The notes under the pieces: model-generated
The model's database searches: none
What the model was told of the DNA's origin: nothing
Seen by the model: the letters and a program-made list of their open reading frames with translations, nothing else
Program-made: the position numbers and the translations under genes
From: Pseudisothecium myosuroides
Lineage: Eukaryota > Streptophyta > Bryopsida > Hypnales > Lembophyllaceae
Assembly: GCA_951799445.1 (NCBI GenBank)
Contig: OX637296.1
Span: forward strand, 4,898,001-4,962,000
Reading direction: 5' to 3'
Length of the DNA stretch: 64,000 bases
Shown here: positions 1 through 11,805 of the stretch, piece by piece
Position numbering within the stretch: the first letter of the stretch is position 1
Layout of the letters: the number at the start of each line of letters is the position of its first letter

Positions 1-26
1 GAAATTTCAAAAAAAATTAAAAAAAA

Positions 27-172
27 TTCTAGCTCAATCGATTGTTGATCAGTTCATCACCGAAATCCAAAAAAATTCTTCCTCAGTCGATCGGTGATCA
101 GTTCATCATCAAAATTACAAAAAATTCTTGCTCAGTCAATCGATTTTCTTGCTCAGTCGATCAGTTCATCGG
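27..172. repeat. Three-unit ~49-bp tandem repeat
   Basis: Three consecutive units of about 49 bp share a core like CTCAGTCGATCGGTGATCAG followed by TTCATC and an A-rich tail. The third unit is rearranged and repeats the CTCAGTCGATC block twice. A short ORF runs through it but has no recognisable protein features, so I read this as a small non-coding tandem array. Confidence 0.7.
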
Positions 173-1304
173 AAGGTACTACTCTGATTGGTTTGGGTAT
201 GAACACTGGACCGATCTAGCTTAAAATTTGGAAACATTCGATCCACGATAAACCTAGAAATCACAAATCATTTCAAAACAGTCGATCAACCTAGAAATTG
301 CCTAGAAATCCCCGATCTAGCCAAAATTAATCCGAAACCCTAGCACAGTGAGCAGGCACGATAAGGAAAATAGGGCATGTAAGCTCCTTCTGAAACTGAA
401 GCAAGCGAACAATAATTACAGAGACAGCTAGCACTTCCTACCGCAAGAGAAGAGTAAGTCAAAACAACAACCAAAACGAAACTTACAACACGCGCTGCAT
501 TACCCGAAGCTCACCCCAACCAAAGATCTCATCCAAAACTCATCCAAAACTCACGTCCACGCCCACCGCTATCAAGTCCACAAAGAAACTACCAAGACTC
601 AACCAAAGTCGACAGAGCCTACAGGAGCAGACCGAGAGAAAACAAAGCAATAACAACGACAAAGTTCTAGAAAATCACCTGGCTGCTTGCGCTCCACGAC
701 GTGCTTGTAGGGATGTCCGTGAAAATCATCTTGCGCTCCACGACGTGCTTGCAGGCGCCCCAACAAAAATCAGTAGCAGCAGCGCAGCTTCACGAGCCCA
801 CTTCGTCCGGTCCTCGTTGGTCTTCTCCGCGACGCAAAAGGTGGCAGCAGTCATGCAGGAGAAACTAGCTAGAAGGATACTGCAAACCCCAACACTCGCA
901 ATGAAAAACTAAGCTACACGCCCTACGCCCAGCCAACGCAGGAGAACTTCCAAAAAAATCTCGGTATGCGCCCGCACGGAGTTTTTGAGAGTGCGGTACT
1001 TTCTAAACCTCAACGAAGGCAAAGCTCGGGAAACCAAAAGCCAGAAACCCTAGGAGGAGTAGGAGCCACAGAAGATAAGGAGAGTTACCCCCGAACCGCA
1101 GTCAGACTTCAATCCCGACCCAGGCCGTGACCTCAGCAGTGACGTCAACATCCAAGATCTTCAAATTCTCTTCAACTGCTCTTCCAGATTGGTACTCCTA
1201 TGTTAACCCCTATTCAATACTCACAGTGATCACGAAGCAGTCAGACTTCAATCCCGACCCGCTCAGCGCTCACAGTGATCATGAAGCTAGCAGTGAAAAC
1301 TGAA
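173..1304. other. Gene-free, GC-richer stretch with short direct duplications
   Basis: Base composition is clearly less AT-rich than the neighbourhood from about 330 to 1300, but no long ORF is present. Two short direct duplications stand out. A 22-bp block reading CTTGCGCTCCACGACGTGCT is at 686-707 and again at 730-751. A 24-bp block beginning GCAGTCAGACTTCAATCCCG is at 1099-1122 and again at 1237-1260. It could be a leader or promoter region of a gene outside the window or a decayed element; nothing in the sequence decides. Confidence 0.4.
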
Positions 1305-1573
1305 TTTTGTCCAGAGAGGTTAAACTATTTAATTTTCTTAATTTTCCTTGAAAGACAATAAGAAATGACATGTAATCCAAGTTGTTTCATATTATTTGGA
1401 CGTTTGTGGAATTAACTATAAAATTTGAAGTTAAAATGCCATACGGCTCTAAAAGCGACCACTTCCTAGAATGTACACCTTCTGTACATTTTGGTACATT
1501 AAAGAAAGCAAAATGTACCTTTGTGTCATGTTCAGTTCAAAATGCCCAATCATAGTGCAAGCCTCCTACCTTA
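1305..1573. mobile_element. Partial copy (A) of a TA-target MITE family
   Basis: This segment matches the complete element at 35130-35431 (copy C) and the arms of copy B at 32364-34197. Shared blocks include GTGGAATTA, AGCGACCA, AATGTACAC and the stretch AAAGCAAAATGTACCTTTGT. The right end GCCTCCTACCT followed by TA is intact at 1561-1573. The left end has diverged or been lost, so the left boundary is approximate. Confidence 0.65.
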
Positions 1574-1592
1574 GTGGACAACAAACATACGC

Positions 1593-2239
1593 TTTAACCC
1601 CTAAATGCCCAAGGCACCCAAATCTGGTGTTTGCAAAATTTTGAAGTTAAATAAAACCTAACCAAGTTGCTATTTTTAGTAGTTTATATTTTTAGAAAGT
1701 TCTTCTTTAAGTCTAATTTTAGCACCAAAAATCCGATCTTGAAAATAAATGATAGTGATTTTTCTATTCAAATTTCTATACAAGGGTACCCATTGCAATC
1801 TTGAGTTCCCGTAGTGTTGAGAGCTCTTGGAAATGAGCCTCAAATACACTAGATCTTGGAGAAAAAATCACATTCAAAATTCATTTAAAAAAATTGTGGA
1901 GTAGATTTTAAGAAGCCATAAATTGATCAGGGTTATACAAGTTAGGCCCTTTAACCTCATATTTATTTGATCACCAACTTTTTAGATTTGACTCATGTAA
2001 AGAAGATTGAAAGATTTTTGCAGTTTTAGCACCCTCATGGTCAAATATTATAATCTTTCACTCCATAAGTGATATTGTTGTGTTTTCTTTTCCTATGAGA
2101 TCTCTAACATGTCTAGTTTGAATTTGTACGGTTACAATTCCAAAAAAATTGATACAACTTATCAAATTGTTGGCATTTTGTTCAATTTAGAGCAAAATCC
2201 AGGAAGTCCAAAACAGGCCTTGGGCATTTAGGGGTTAAA
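1593..2239. mobile_element. Complete non-autonomous TTAA element, family 1 (piggyBac-type MITE)
   Basis: The ends are perfect 23-bp inverted repeats (1593-1615 and 2217-2239). Read as a TTAA-target element, the termini are CCCCTAAATGCCCAAGG flanked on both sides by TTAA (1594-1597 and 2235-2238). A TTAA target plus a terminus starting CCC is the established signature of piggyBac-superfamily elements. The roughly 640-bp interior is AT-rich and has no ORF, so it cannot encode its own transposase. Related copies are at 3060-3400, 34874-35818 and 54405-54570. The alternative reading, a generic MITE with a 23-bp repeat that happens to contain TTAA, is weakened by the sister family at 33068-34005. 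Confidence 0.75.
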
Positions 2240-2299
2240 CAATCAACGCCGAACTGGTGACCCTTAGAAATCATGCTTTTTGGTACTTTGTGACATCAT

Positions 2300-3058
2300 C
2301 TACTTTTAAAAAATCCATACCTTAAGAGAGGTTGTTTGTTTGTTTTGTTTTGTTTTGTTTGTCACGTTGGGATCTCCCGGACCGTGCGTCCCCCGGGGGC
2401 GTGCTTGGTACCGTCGGAAAGCCCTCGGTGATGTAAAAGTTATGGATTTTTGAGTTATTTTTTGTTTTCTAAATGATTTTTACTTTTATATTATTTATTT
2501 TTTTAAAACAACTTTTAATTTTTTTCGGCTGTGGCAACGGCATAGGGCTACACTTGGTTTTGTGGCGTTTGGATCTACAATGGAAAAATCATTGAATTTC
2601 AAAGTACTTATTGAATAAAAAAATTAGAAAATTACTTTTTGGCTGTAGCAACAGCACAGGGCACACTTTGCTTTGTGGAGTTTGGACCTATCCTGGGAAA
2701 ATTATGGATTTTTGAATTATTTTTGGTTTTAAAATGGCTTTTATTTATTTTTTGATTGTGGCAGTAGCACAAGTCCATACCTTAAATTTGGCTGTTTGTT
2801 TTGTTTGTTTTGTTTTATTTGTTTGTTTGTTACATTGAGATCTCCCGGACCGTGTGTTCCCCGAGGGCGTGCTTGGTATTGTCAAAAAGCCCTTGGCTAG
2901 GAAGAGTGCACAGGGTTTGTTTCATGGCAGGGGAACCTGCGATGAGAAAGTTATTGAATTTTGAAGTTTTTATTGAATCAAAAAATAGAAAAATATTTTT
3001 ATTTTTATTTTTTGCATTGTGGCAACGGTACAGGGCACACTAATATAAATTTATTCAA
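2300..3058. repeat. Dispersed repeat family with GTTTG tract and CCGGACCGTG core (two copies)
   Basis: Two related copies begin near 2312 and 2770 with CCATACCTTAA, then a GTTTG/GTTTTG microsatellite, then GGATCTCCCGGACCGTG-like sequence, GGGCGTGCTTGGTA, and a tail with GGCTGTGGCAACGGCA and CAGGGCACACT. A third copy lies at 35822-36165. The 80-residue ORF inside the second copy is not conserved as a frame in the others. I cannot assign it to a known class; a fragment of a larger retroelement is possible. Confidence 0.6.
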
Positions 3059-3059
3059 T

Positions 3060-3400
3060 TCTATGTGAATAATTTTGATCATTGTACTCAAGATGTTGTG
3101 CAAGGGTGCTCATTTAAAATCTTCATTTTCTAGTATTCAAGGCTTGTGGAAATACGCCTCAGATGCACTACAATTGTAAGAAAAAATGACAATAAAATTC
3201 ATTTAAAAAATTGTAGAGTATATTTTGAAAAGACATGAACTGGTTTGAATTATGTAAAATATGCCCTTTATTTTCATATTTTTTTGGTGACAAATTTGAC
3301 ATGTGACAAGAGGATAAAAAGACTTGAAATCTGTTTCACAATAAAAAAATTCAAAACAATTTAGAACTTCGTTTTTCATACAAAGTAATTTATTTTGCAT
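3060..3400. repeat. Degenerate piece of the TTAA family-1 interior
   Basis: The order of blocks matches 1765-2060: a GTGCAAGGGTGCTCAT-like block, GTGGAAATACGCCTCA, the AAAAATGACAATAAAATTCA-like block, TTGTAGAGTA, and a TGACATGTGACAAGAGGAT-like block. Neither terminus is present. It is an old, truncated copy of the element at 1593-2239. Confidence 0.6.
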
Positions 3401-5864
3401 AGAAAGATTTGATTTAGAAGATTTTGATACAAAACTTAGACATGCTACACTATACTATGTTCTCAACATTTTTGAAGTTTAAATTAAAAAAGAGATGTTG
3501 AACGTGAATATTATAGAACTATTTGAATAATTCTATTGAATATTTTTTTTAATTCTATTTACCAAAATTGGTTAGTGTAGGATTTGATTTAAACAATTAC
3601 CGGTACCTAAATGTAATGTATACATCACATTTTCCAAATTATGTTTCATTGTTAGATTCATTTTTTTCTTTGAAGTTGCATTTTATATTAATCTTCTCAA
3701 TTTTACACTTTTGGACATTTTTCTCGACCCATATTTATATATATATTAATATTTTTAACAAATAGAAAAAAAAAAGCTTGTGATTTTTGATGTTTGCAAA
3801 GAATGGTATACTTCAAGATGAAGTTCAAAAGAAATCGTCAAAATTTTACATAAGGTAACTTTTAAATGCGTTGATCATTGCCCTCTATAATTAACCTTTT
3901 TAGAAGCTTTTATGTAGATGATGAGATGGCCTTCAAGATAATGAATGCTATTTTGAGATTTTGAGGTAGTACCCAACATGAAGGGTTTAATTGAATGATT
4001 TTATTCTAAAAACAATAAATATCATATTTAGAGGTTATAATGGACATATTGTTGCATAATAAAGTATACATATTCATAAGAAAATTTATAGTTTATAAAT
4101 GGCCATTTCATATTTCATGTTATCACAAGAATGCAGTTGTATGTAATTTATGCTTTAACTTCTAGTACCCTTTATGTTATAGTTGCAACTAAATTAGGTG
4201 TTTTCATGTAATGCAAAATAATCATGAACTTGAAACCAAACGTTGAATTGACAATCAACAATGCGCATTGTAACATTGTAGACATTTATTCAATTCATTG
4301 GGTAATGATTGCCAAAATGCAACTAAATTAGGTGTTCCATTGTATTCCAATGAAATGATTCAGATTTTGTGACACTTTTCCTTTATAGGCTTTACAAATT
4401 TGATTAATGTTTTACATTCTTCAATCTTGCAGTACACAAGTAAAAGGATGTGTGGTAGAAATTTAAAAAACTTCTCCCACATGTTTAGCAAGATCTTTGC
4501 ATTCAAAGTAAAGAATGCCAATTTTGAGGGAACCTTCCGTGATTTGATTTTTTTACTTTGAATCTATTTAACTAAAAAGATTTTGCACTATAGGTATTGA
4601 ATTAAAAAATTGTGTTCAAGACGTCAGTTGAGGGTCTACATTTTTGTTTTAAAAGCACACTTCATTTTTATTTGTCAAGAAATTGAAATGTTGAAGCAAA
4701 TACTCCATATGAAATACCACAGTGAAGGAAAACATGAAATCTTCAGTACTGTAATATAGAATTTCAATACACTAATTGCAACAAAGACATTGTTTTAGCT
4801 AGCAACCTCATCCATATGCAAATTCTTTTCTTACAAAAATGTGAAAATGGAGTTCAATAATGAATCATGAGTTATTTTTTGAAGAAGATGATGAGATTGC
4901 TTGATAAATAAAACACTCCATAATTTTTTCATCACTAGTCCAAAATTAATGGGATGAATCAAGTTGCCATTTACATACAATAGTACGGAGTATTCTCAAT
5001 GAGAAAGATAAACTTCTCAATTTATAATTCTAATTTTTGTGATTTTTTTGGTTGACCGACAAATTGATCGATTTTCTTAGTAAGGCATACTTTCAGGTAG
5101 AAAACACTCATTGACTATAATAAAAAGCCTATAAGGTCCCAACACATTTATAGGAGATGATTTTGGCATAACCACTGCTTTTTTTAAAGAATCTTTGTTC
5201 TAATTGTTGAATATGCCTTAAAACATGAAATCTTTTTGTAGTACTTTGTTCTTAACTTACGGTTATTTGACATAATACAAAAGAAAATAACTATGTTAAG
5301 TTTCTAAGTTTCAATAAAAAAAATTTAGTTGTCAACACTCATTCAGTCATCCATATTAATGGTTCTTTAATTCATCCAATTTAGGACTATTTTAGATGAA
5401 TAAGCAACAATTTCTGTTAGAATATTCCAATAAGAACCTGCATGAGCACCTCAATAACGTCCAATACTAGCTCCTATTACTGTGGTTTGAACCTAAATAT
5501 CTACCTCAGTCATATACATTTAGAACTGGAGAAAATCAAATGCAATCTTTTCAAGGCCTCTTATACATATTTATTGACATTTGTTGGCACTAATCAGTGC
5601 TAGGTAGGTCCTCGTTTTCAAAAAATTTAAGAAAGTCTACTTTATATTTTATTGTTATGAATGTGTATTACTTTCCAAGAACTGAAAGCATTGAATAAAA
5701 TTGTCTATTTCTTTGAAGACTTCTATTCAAACAATTAGTATGTATAAAATTTTAGAAAGTAATTTTAGTTTTCCGAGGTTGGAACTACTGCAATGCTTGC
5801 CACATTATTCAAATATTAAAAATCCATAAGAAATTGGAACTGAAACAAATATCAAAAACTACCT
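3401..5864. other. AT-rich gene-free stretch
   Basis: Only short ORFs occur here and none shows codon-like composition, a motif, or splice-consistent neighbours. A homopurine/homopyrimidine texture and many A/T runs dominate. I see no element termini that pair up. Confidence 0.5.
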
Positions 5865-6125
5865 AAAGCGTTATAAAATTGGAAGGTAAGGAAAATGTAA
5901 CTACCATCAGTCCAAAAAAATGGGAAGGGACAAAAATCAAAAATTACCTTCAGCCCCCCAAAATGGGAAGGACAAAAACCATAAACTACCTTCAGCCCCC
6001 AAAAAATGGGATGGAAAAGAAAATGTAAACTACCTTGAGTCCAAAAAAATAAGAAGAAAAAGTAATTGTAGACTACGTTAAGACCCCAAAAAATGGAAAG
6101 GAAAAATAACCATAAACTACTTCAA
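5865..6125. repeat. Degenerate ~55-60-bp tandem repeat
   Basis: About four to five diverged units repeat the pattern AAACTACCTTCAG, CCCCCAAAAAATGGGA, AGGAAAAA. Unit boundaries drift and copies differ by substitutions and small indels, so the array is old. No coding capacity. Confidence 0.65.
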
Positions 6126-7970
6126 ACTGGTTGCAACAAAATTCCTGTTGTTTTCCATTCACTACTTAGCTCGCACTTCCTAAAGAAGTAACCAGCCAGT
6201 TGAAACAACATCAGATGAAGAACCTTGAAATTCGCACTGAAAGTTCACAAATTTAAATTGATAAGGTAAGCATGTTTAAAAAATGAAAAGCCACAGACAC
6301 AAATCATGTACTATAATATGTGAATAATACAGTATGCAATACAATATGCACCACAGTATGCAAATACTACAATATGCACAGGAATCCCCAAACCAGTTCA
6401 GTTGCACCCAAAATCCTGACCACCCTAAAGTTGGCACGTCGCAGGCAACGGATAGTAGTGGGCAAAATCGTCCATCCAAATTTGACCAGTACCAATATGT
6501 CTTCATCCCCTAAATGGATTAGCAGTTCCATAAATTGAACATAGTAACAAAAAATTTCTAGCATCTATAGCTTGTATCCTACATTGGGTGCAATTTTTTG
6601 AATACGTGGTATTACTTACCTATATATCTTATTTATAATTGAGTGCATATGATTTAGTATACCATATATTATCTCTAAGTTATTTCTAAATTTTAGATGT
6701 TGTGAATTAATACCTCCCTACATCATGCTGCACATAGTTTGCTAAGTTTTTCTATATAACCCCCCCATGTGGGATACAAAAGTATCTTTGATTCTATTTT
6801 AATTTCTTTGTATATTTATGCACAAATAGTGAATCTTCAAATACTAAGAGAAGCAATCTACAACAAGGCAATTGTGTGACCCCCCCTAGAAGGATTAAAG
6901 AATTCTTGGAGATTGCATTTAATATGAAAGCGGTTAAAGATAATTTTTACAGCACATTATACTAGTTGAACTCTAGTAACCTAATATATTCTTTCAACAT
7001 AAGAAATTATAAAAAATATGAATGAATTTTTTATTGTTATAAATAATTCAATTACTTAGTTGAATTTATAGACTTCTCAACCTTGAAAAAAAATTTAATA
7101 CTACAAAATTGTAGTCTTTATTTCTTTTCTCTTATGACCAATTAAATTAATGTTATACTTTTATGCTAAAAATATCCTATTAAAAAATTAGAATCATGAT
7201 TAATAATGTACATATGGGATAGATTGAACACAAAATAATCCCTAGAAAATTACATTGTTTTATAAATTCCAATGCATAAAAAAACCCCACCTTGAGTCAT
7301 ATTTTTACTTTTAGATTTTATCTAATCAAACTTTTTGGAAATAATTAAATATTAACCAAAGATGTGCCACCTTTCATCTTTACTTTAGTCTCATTACCTT
7401 GGAAAGGCATAGATATAAATAAAGAATTAGTTACTTTGATGTATTGAGAAGTAAAAATTAGTACCCCTAACTTTGTGCTCTCAATTCTAAAGAAATTGAA
7501 CGACTCTCCTTCAAAATACAAACATGTCATTTCTATATGGTTTGAGACTTATATAGTACAAAGGCATATTCTAACATCAGAAAGGGTAAAATAAAGAGCA
7601 TTCATTGAAAAATTTGATGAATTTTTTGTGTGTGCTAAATTTTTATTTACAATATTTAATGTTTTTTTATGCATGATTTTTGGCTAGTTATATAACCCTG
7701 AACCGCTGAAAAAAACTTTAATTTACTTAATTCAAAATGATCAAATCACTATTATTTTTTAAAACTAATATTGAATTTCATCTAAGTATGTATCATTTAC
7801 TTCTGATATTTATTTCAGTCAATAAATATCACTTAAGTGATATTTGTATATCACATAAGTATTGAAGAAGTAATTGCTTCTTTTGAAGAGTAATTCCTAT
7901 AAAATCACTCTAGGTGCCCTTCTTTAGTTTTAATAGATACTACTCTGCCTTGTGTTGTTGCCACATTCAA
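6126..7970. other. AT-rich gene-free stretch
   Basis: A short imperfect microsatellite of ACAGTATGCAA / ACAATATGCA type lies at about 6328-6380 and generates overlapping small ORFs on both strands, which are almost certainly spurious. The rest is AT-rich with no paired termini or gene signals that I can support. Confidence 0.5.
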
Positions 7971-8003
7971 ATCCTAAACCCTAAACCCTAAACCCTAAAC
8001 CTA
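7971..8003. repeat. Interstitial telomere-type tract (CCCTAAA)n
   Basis: Four to five tandem CCCTAAA heptamers, the Arabidopsis-type plant telomere repeat. Short interstitial tracts like this are common near plant promoters and at old breakpoints. A second tract is at 24828-24868. It supports a plant nuclear origin for the window. Confidence 0.85.
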
Positions 8004-10081
8004 GTAGCCTCTCTTATGGTATGGATAGAGCGTTATTGCTCCAAAGTTTGCTGGCAATTCGAATTGTCGTCCACTTTAGGAAGAAGAATATACGGCAAAA
8101 AAATCCATAATTATGAAGATAATTTCATCAATTTCCATTGATAATTTGCTCCAAATGTAATACCTAATGTAAGGTTTTTGGAACCTTGATTTGAGCACTA
8201 GATCCAATTTCATTGGATGTGTTTTAAATAGCCAAATGGAATGAGGTTGAATGGGATGAGCTATGTAAAAGGTAGGCCTTAGCCATGTCAGGTGCATAAT
8301 GTGCAAATTATCCTACTTAAAATATGTGCACGTGGATCTTGATTCCTGAACCTTGTATTCCTAAAATTCCCTGACGAGGACTGAGCCTCTTATAAACTCA
8401 AGTAGGTGAACGTGAACTTTTCCCATTTCTGACGTCTACCTGCAAGTTTAGAGACGGTGGAATAAAGTGACGGCAACATAAATGCCTTTGAAGTAGTAAA
8501 TGGAATTTGATTTTGCAGGTGGAGAAGGATCTGTCATTCTTCCGTTGTAAGCGCACTAGATTTGAGGAGAACCGTTTCAACTTTGGAAACGCACTTCCCT
8601 CCCAAAATTTCCCGCCTCAGTGATTATTGTTGCGGCCATTCCAAATTTTTGGACGAAGTTTGTTTGTCTGCTCCTGTGAGGTCTCTTTGCTCTTGCGCCT
8701 GAGATGTGCGAATATTGTTCTTATGAGTGTTTGCGATTAAACTTTTGAGTACCGGTGGGTAAGTGGTCGAGTCCGGTGCTATTTCAAGTGTTTGTGATTA
8801 AACTTTTGAGTACTGGTGGGCAAGTGGTCGAGTCCAGTGCTTGTTCAAGTTGTGCTGCGGCGCTTGCTACGAGCTTCATATCGTGTTGAGGTTGCGGTCG
8901 AAGGAGTCAGGCAATTTCTATGGAGGTATGACGTATCCCTTTGATTTGAATTTGATACTCTTTGTATTGTGCAATATGCTCTGTCTTTTCTCTTGCTTGT
9001 GTGGACTCCATGGAAACATCGTCGCATCATTCAACCTGTCAATGGTTGTGATTTTGGTTCGTAATCAAGATGTAACGCTGCTAGTTATCTTCAATTCAGT
9101 GCAAGTGTAGAAAAGCTATGTCCAATTCTTGGATTTCTAGTTCTGATTTTTTTTTTCTTTGGTGATTCTCAACTGGTGCGGCTTTAGGATTTAGGCATTC
9201 GCATCGTTATTGTAGTATAGTAGTGCCATCTGAGATAGAAGAGGTAATAGTAAAGGTACAGATTCTGCTCACATGCCTTTGAGAATGTTTTGTGGAGACA
9301 ACATTTCTGAATTGAAGTCCTTCAACTTATAATTTAGTATGTAGAAGGTGAATTTCACTGTGCTGATTGTTGTTGTAGTGATGACAAAGTTTAGTGAATT
9401 AGAAAACCCTAAATCTTAAAAAGTAGGATCGAAAATAGAATTGTATTGCATGCACTGAGTTGTTCAATTGAAGACCATTCGTCTTTTGGATTATTGAATT
9501 GCAGTCCAGAATGTGTGAGGCAATTGATCGCAGATGTAGCTTGAATAGCGGAAATTGTGCAATTGTAATGGACAATTTTGTGTTCAATTGTATTTCCTGC
9601 AATAGTTTGGTCTCAATTGTTGTCACTTGTATTTGTTCAAATGATTTTGTATAAAGGGAGATTTTAAGAGATTGACCGATTTTTTCGAACTTGTGTGTAC
9701 ACTGCTCTATTATTAACTCTGAAGATTACGCCGAGGAGTTCAAGGAGGCATGCGTCTACATTGGAATTGATGGTTTCAATTGTTTTATTGATTGATAATT
9801 GCAAGGAAAATTGCACCCCATTATGATTCCTGTTATTAGTGTAGTTGTTTGTATTGGATCTTGTTAGTAAGTGACAGCAGGTTGTAGCACCTCCCACAGT
9901 GAAGGGTGTACATTGCAAGTGGTGTAGTTGTAATTCTTCATTTGAATGGAATTTGCTACGAACAATATGAATTTATAGTCGACCTGAATGTACTACTTTA
10001 TATTCTGATTGGAAAATAAGATGAGAAGAGGTTTTCAAAGTCCATAAATGAGATAGAGTGGAATTACTTAATCACAAATTG
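8004..10081. other. Gene-free region upstream of the hairpin minisatellite
   Basis: From about 8350 to 9110 the sequence is more GC-rich and holds a 61-bp direct repeat (8727-8787 and 8788-8848, core GATTAAACTTTTGAGTAC). ORFs up to 89 residues here show no recognisable domain. It could be a promoter or untranslated leader for gene 1, which begins 3 kb downstream just after a splice-acceptor-like site, but no transcript evidence is available from sequence alone. Confidence 0.4.
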
Positions 10082-11345
10082 GTTATCTAAGAATAGGTCA
10101 ATTCATCAATTCACCTCGACTGGAGGTGAATATTGATTATGTGAATATAAGAAGAGGTCAATTCATCAATTCACCTCTAGTCGAGGTGAATATCAGTTAT
10201 GGATATATAAGAATAGGTCAATTCATCAATTCACCTTCAGTCGAGGTGAATATGGATTATAGATTTATATTCGATATGTCAATTCATCAATTCACCTCCA
10301 GTCGAGGTGAATATTGATTATGTGTATATAAGAAGAGGTCAATTCATCAATTCACCTTCAGTCAAGGTGAATATCAGTTATAGATATCTATGAACAGGTC
10401 AATTCATCAATTCACCTTCAGTCGAGGTGAATATGGATTATAGATTTATATTCGATATGTCAATTCATCAATTCACCTCCAGTCGAGGTGAATATTGATT
10501 ATGTGTATATAAGAAGAGGTCAATTCATCAATTCACCTTCAATCGAGGTGAATATCAATTATAGATATCTATGAACAGGTCAATTCATCAATTCACCTTC
10601 AGTCGAGGTGAATATCGATTATAGATTTATAATCAATAGATCAATTCATCAATTCACCTCCAGTCAAGGTGAATATTGATTATGTGTATATAAAAAGAGG
10701 TCAATTGATCAATTCACCTCTACTCGAGGTGAATGTCAATTATGGGTATCTAAGAACAGGTCAATTCATCAGTTCACCTCCACTCGAGGTGAATATCGAT
10801 TTTAGATTTATAATCGATAGATCAATTCATCAATTCACCTCCAGTCGAGGTGAATATTGATTATGTATATATAAGAAGAGGTCAATTCATCAATTCACCT
10901 CTACTCGAGGTGAATGTCAATTATGGGTATCTAAGAACAGGTCAATTCATCAGTTCACCTCCACTCGAGGTGAATATCGATTATTGGAACTTGAAACAAG
11001 TCAATTCATCAATTCACCTCCACTCGAGGTGGATATCGATTATAGGTATTTGAAAACAGGTCAATTCATCAATTCACCTTCACTTGAGGTGAATATCGAT
11101 TATGGGTATTTGAAAATAGGTCAATTCATCAATTCACCTCCACTCGAGGTGAATATTGATTATGGGTATAAAAGAATGTCAATTCATCATTTCACCTCCA
11201 CTCGAGGTGAATATGAATTAAGGGTCTATAAGAGTAGGTCAATTCATCATTTCACCTCCACTCGAGGTGAATATGAATTAGGGGTCTATAAGAGTAGGTC
11301 AATTCATCAATTCACCTCCACTCGGGGTAAATATCAATTATAGAT
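10082..11345. repeat. 60-bp hairpin minisatellite (~21 units) upstream of gene 1
   Basis: About 21 head-to-tail units of 60-61 bp share the core GGTCAATTCATCAATTCACC. Each unit contains an inverted repeat with 9-bp arms, ATTCACCTC and GAGGTGAAT, around a 5-nt loop. Units vary by a few substitutions and fall into alternating subtypes, which suggests higher-order duplication. Because 60 is divisible by 3, several ORFs of 63-119 residues run through it with a 20-residue repeat. They are interrupted by stops and have no start context, so I treat them as artefacts. Diverged half-units continue to about 11560 (CACCTTCATTCAAGGTG). The array ends about 460 bp before gene 1. Confidence 0.85.
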
Positions 11346-11805
11346 TTTAATCAGTTTACTTATACATGAAAAAAATTCATCTTGTATAAGGTTTGTAATT
11401 CACCTCCAATGAAAGTAAATGTTAATTGAATACCACACCATCATGAAGGCTATTTTTCCTTCTTCTGAGTTGAAACTTATTTTTGGAGGTTCTTGATTCA
11501 CCTTCATTCAAGGTGAATACGACTTGCATTTTATTTTGAACCAACTCCACTTGAAGTGAATACGACTTGATGAAATTATTTCATTTAGCTAGATTGCAGG
11601 TAATATAGCACTTTCAGGAAGTAGCTATATCACCTTTGCTCACCATAATTGTAAATGAGTTATAGTGACTAAGTACTAGCCTTTCTTATGACTTATGGAG
11701 TATATGTTTTGCTTGTTCAAAAGAGAAAACTCCGTCCCAGTACAACGCCCATATTTTCTTTGTCAAGTTGGCGATTGAGATCATCTTTGATTTGGTGAAC
11801 AGATC
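11346..11805 (+). other. Leader of gene 1, with decayed hairpin units
   Basis: Isolated hairpin half-units from the upstream array persist to about 11570. The sequence just before the gene-1 start reads GATTTGGTGAACAG then ATCATG, a plausible splice acceptor immediately upstream of the start codon. Genes 2 and 3 show the same arrangement (TGTTCACAG and GTAAACAG just before ATG), which suggests an untranslated first exon in all three. Confidence 0.4.

Noticed and set aside
3203..3765. Small ORFs of 65 residues
   Set aside because: AT-driven composition (Phe/Ile/Lys/Tyr-rich) inside degenerate repeat sequence; no domain.
6276..6564. Three overlapping ORFs on both strands (65-76 residues)
   Set aside because: Produced partly by an ACAGTATGCAA-type microsatellite; mutually overlapping and unsupported.
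7971..8003. A true chromosome end
   Set aside because: Only four to five telomere heptamers, with ordinary sequence continuing on both sides; an interstitial tract.
10126..11343. ORFs of 63-119 residues with a 20-residue repeat (INSPPLEVNIDYGYL-like)
   Set aside because: They are translations of the 60-bp minisatellite. The period is divisible by three, which keeps frames open by chance; stops interrupt the array, no start context is present, and nucleotide hairpins rather than codons are conserved.
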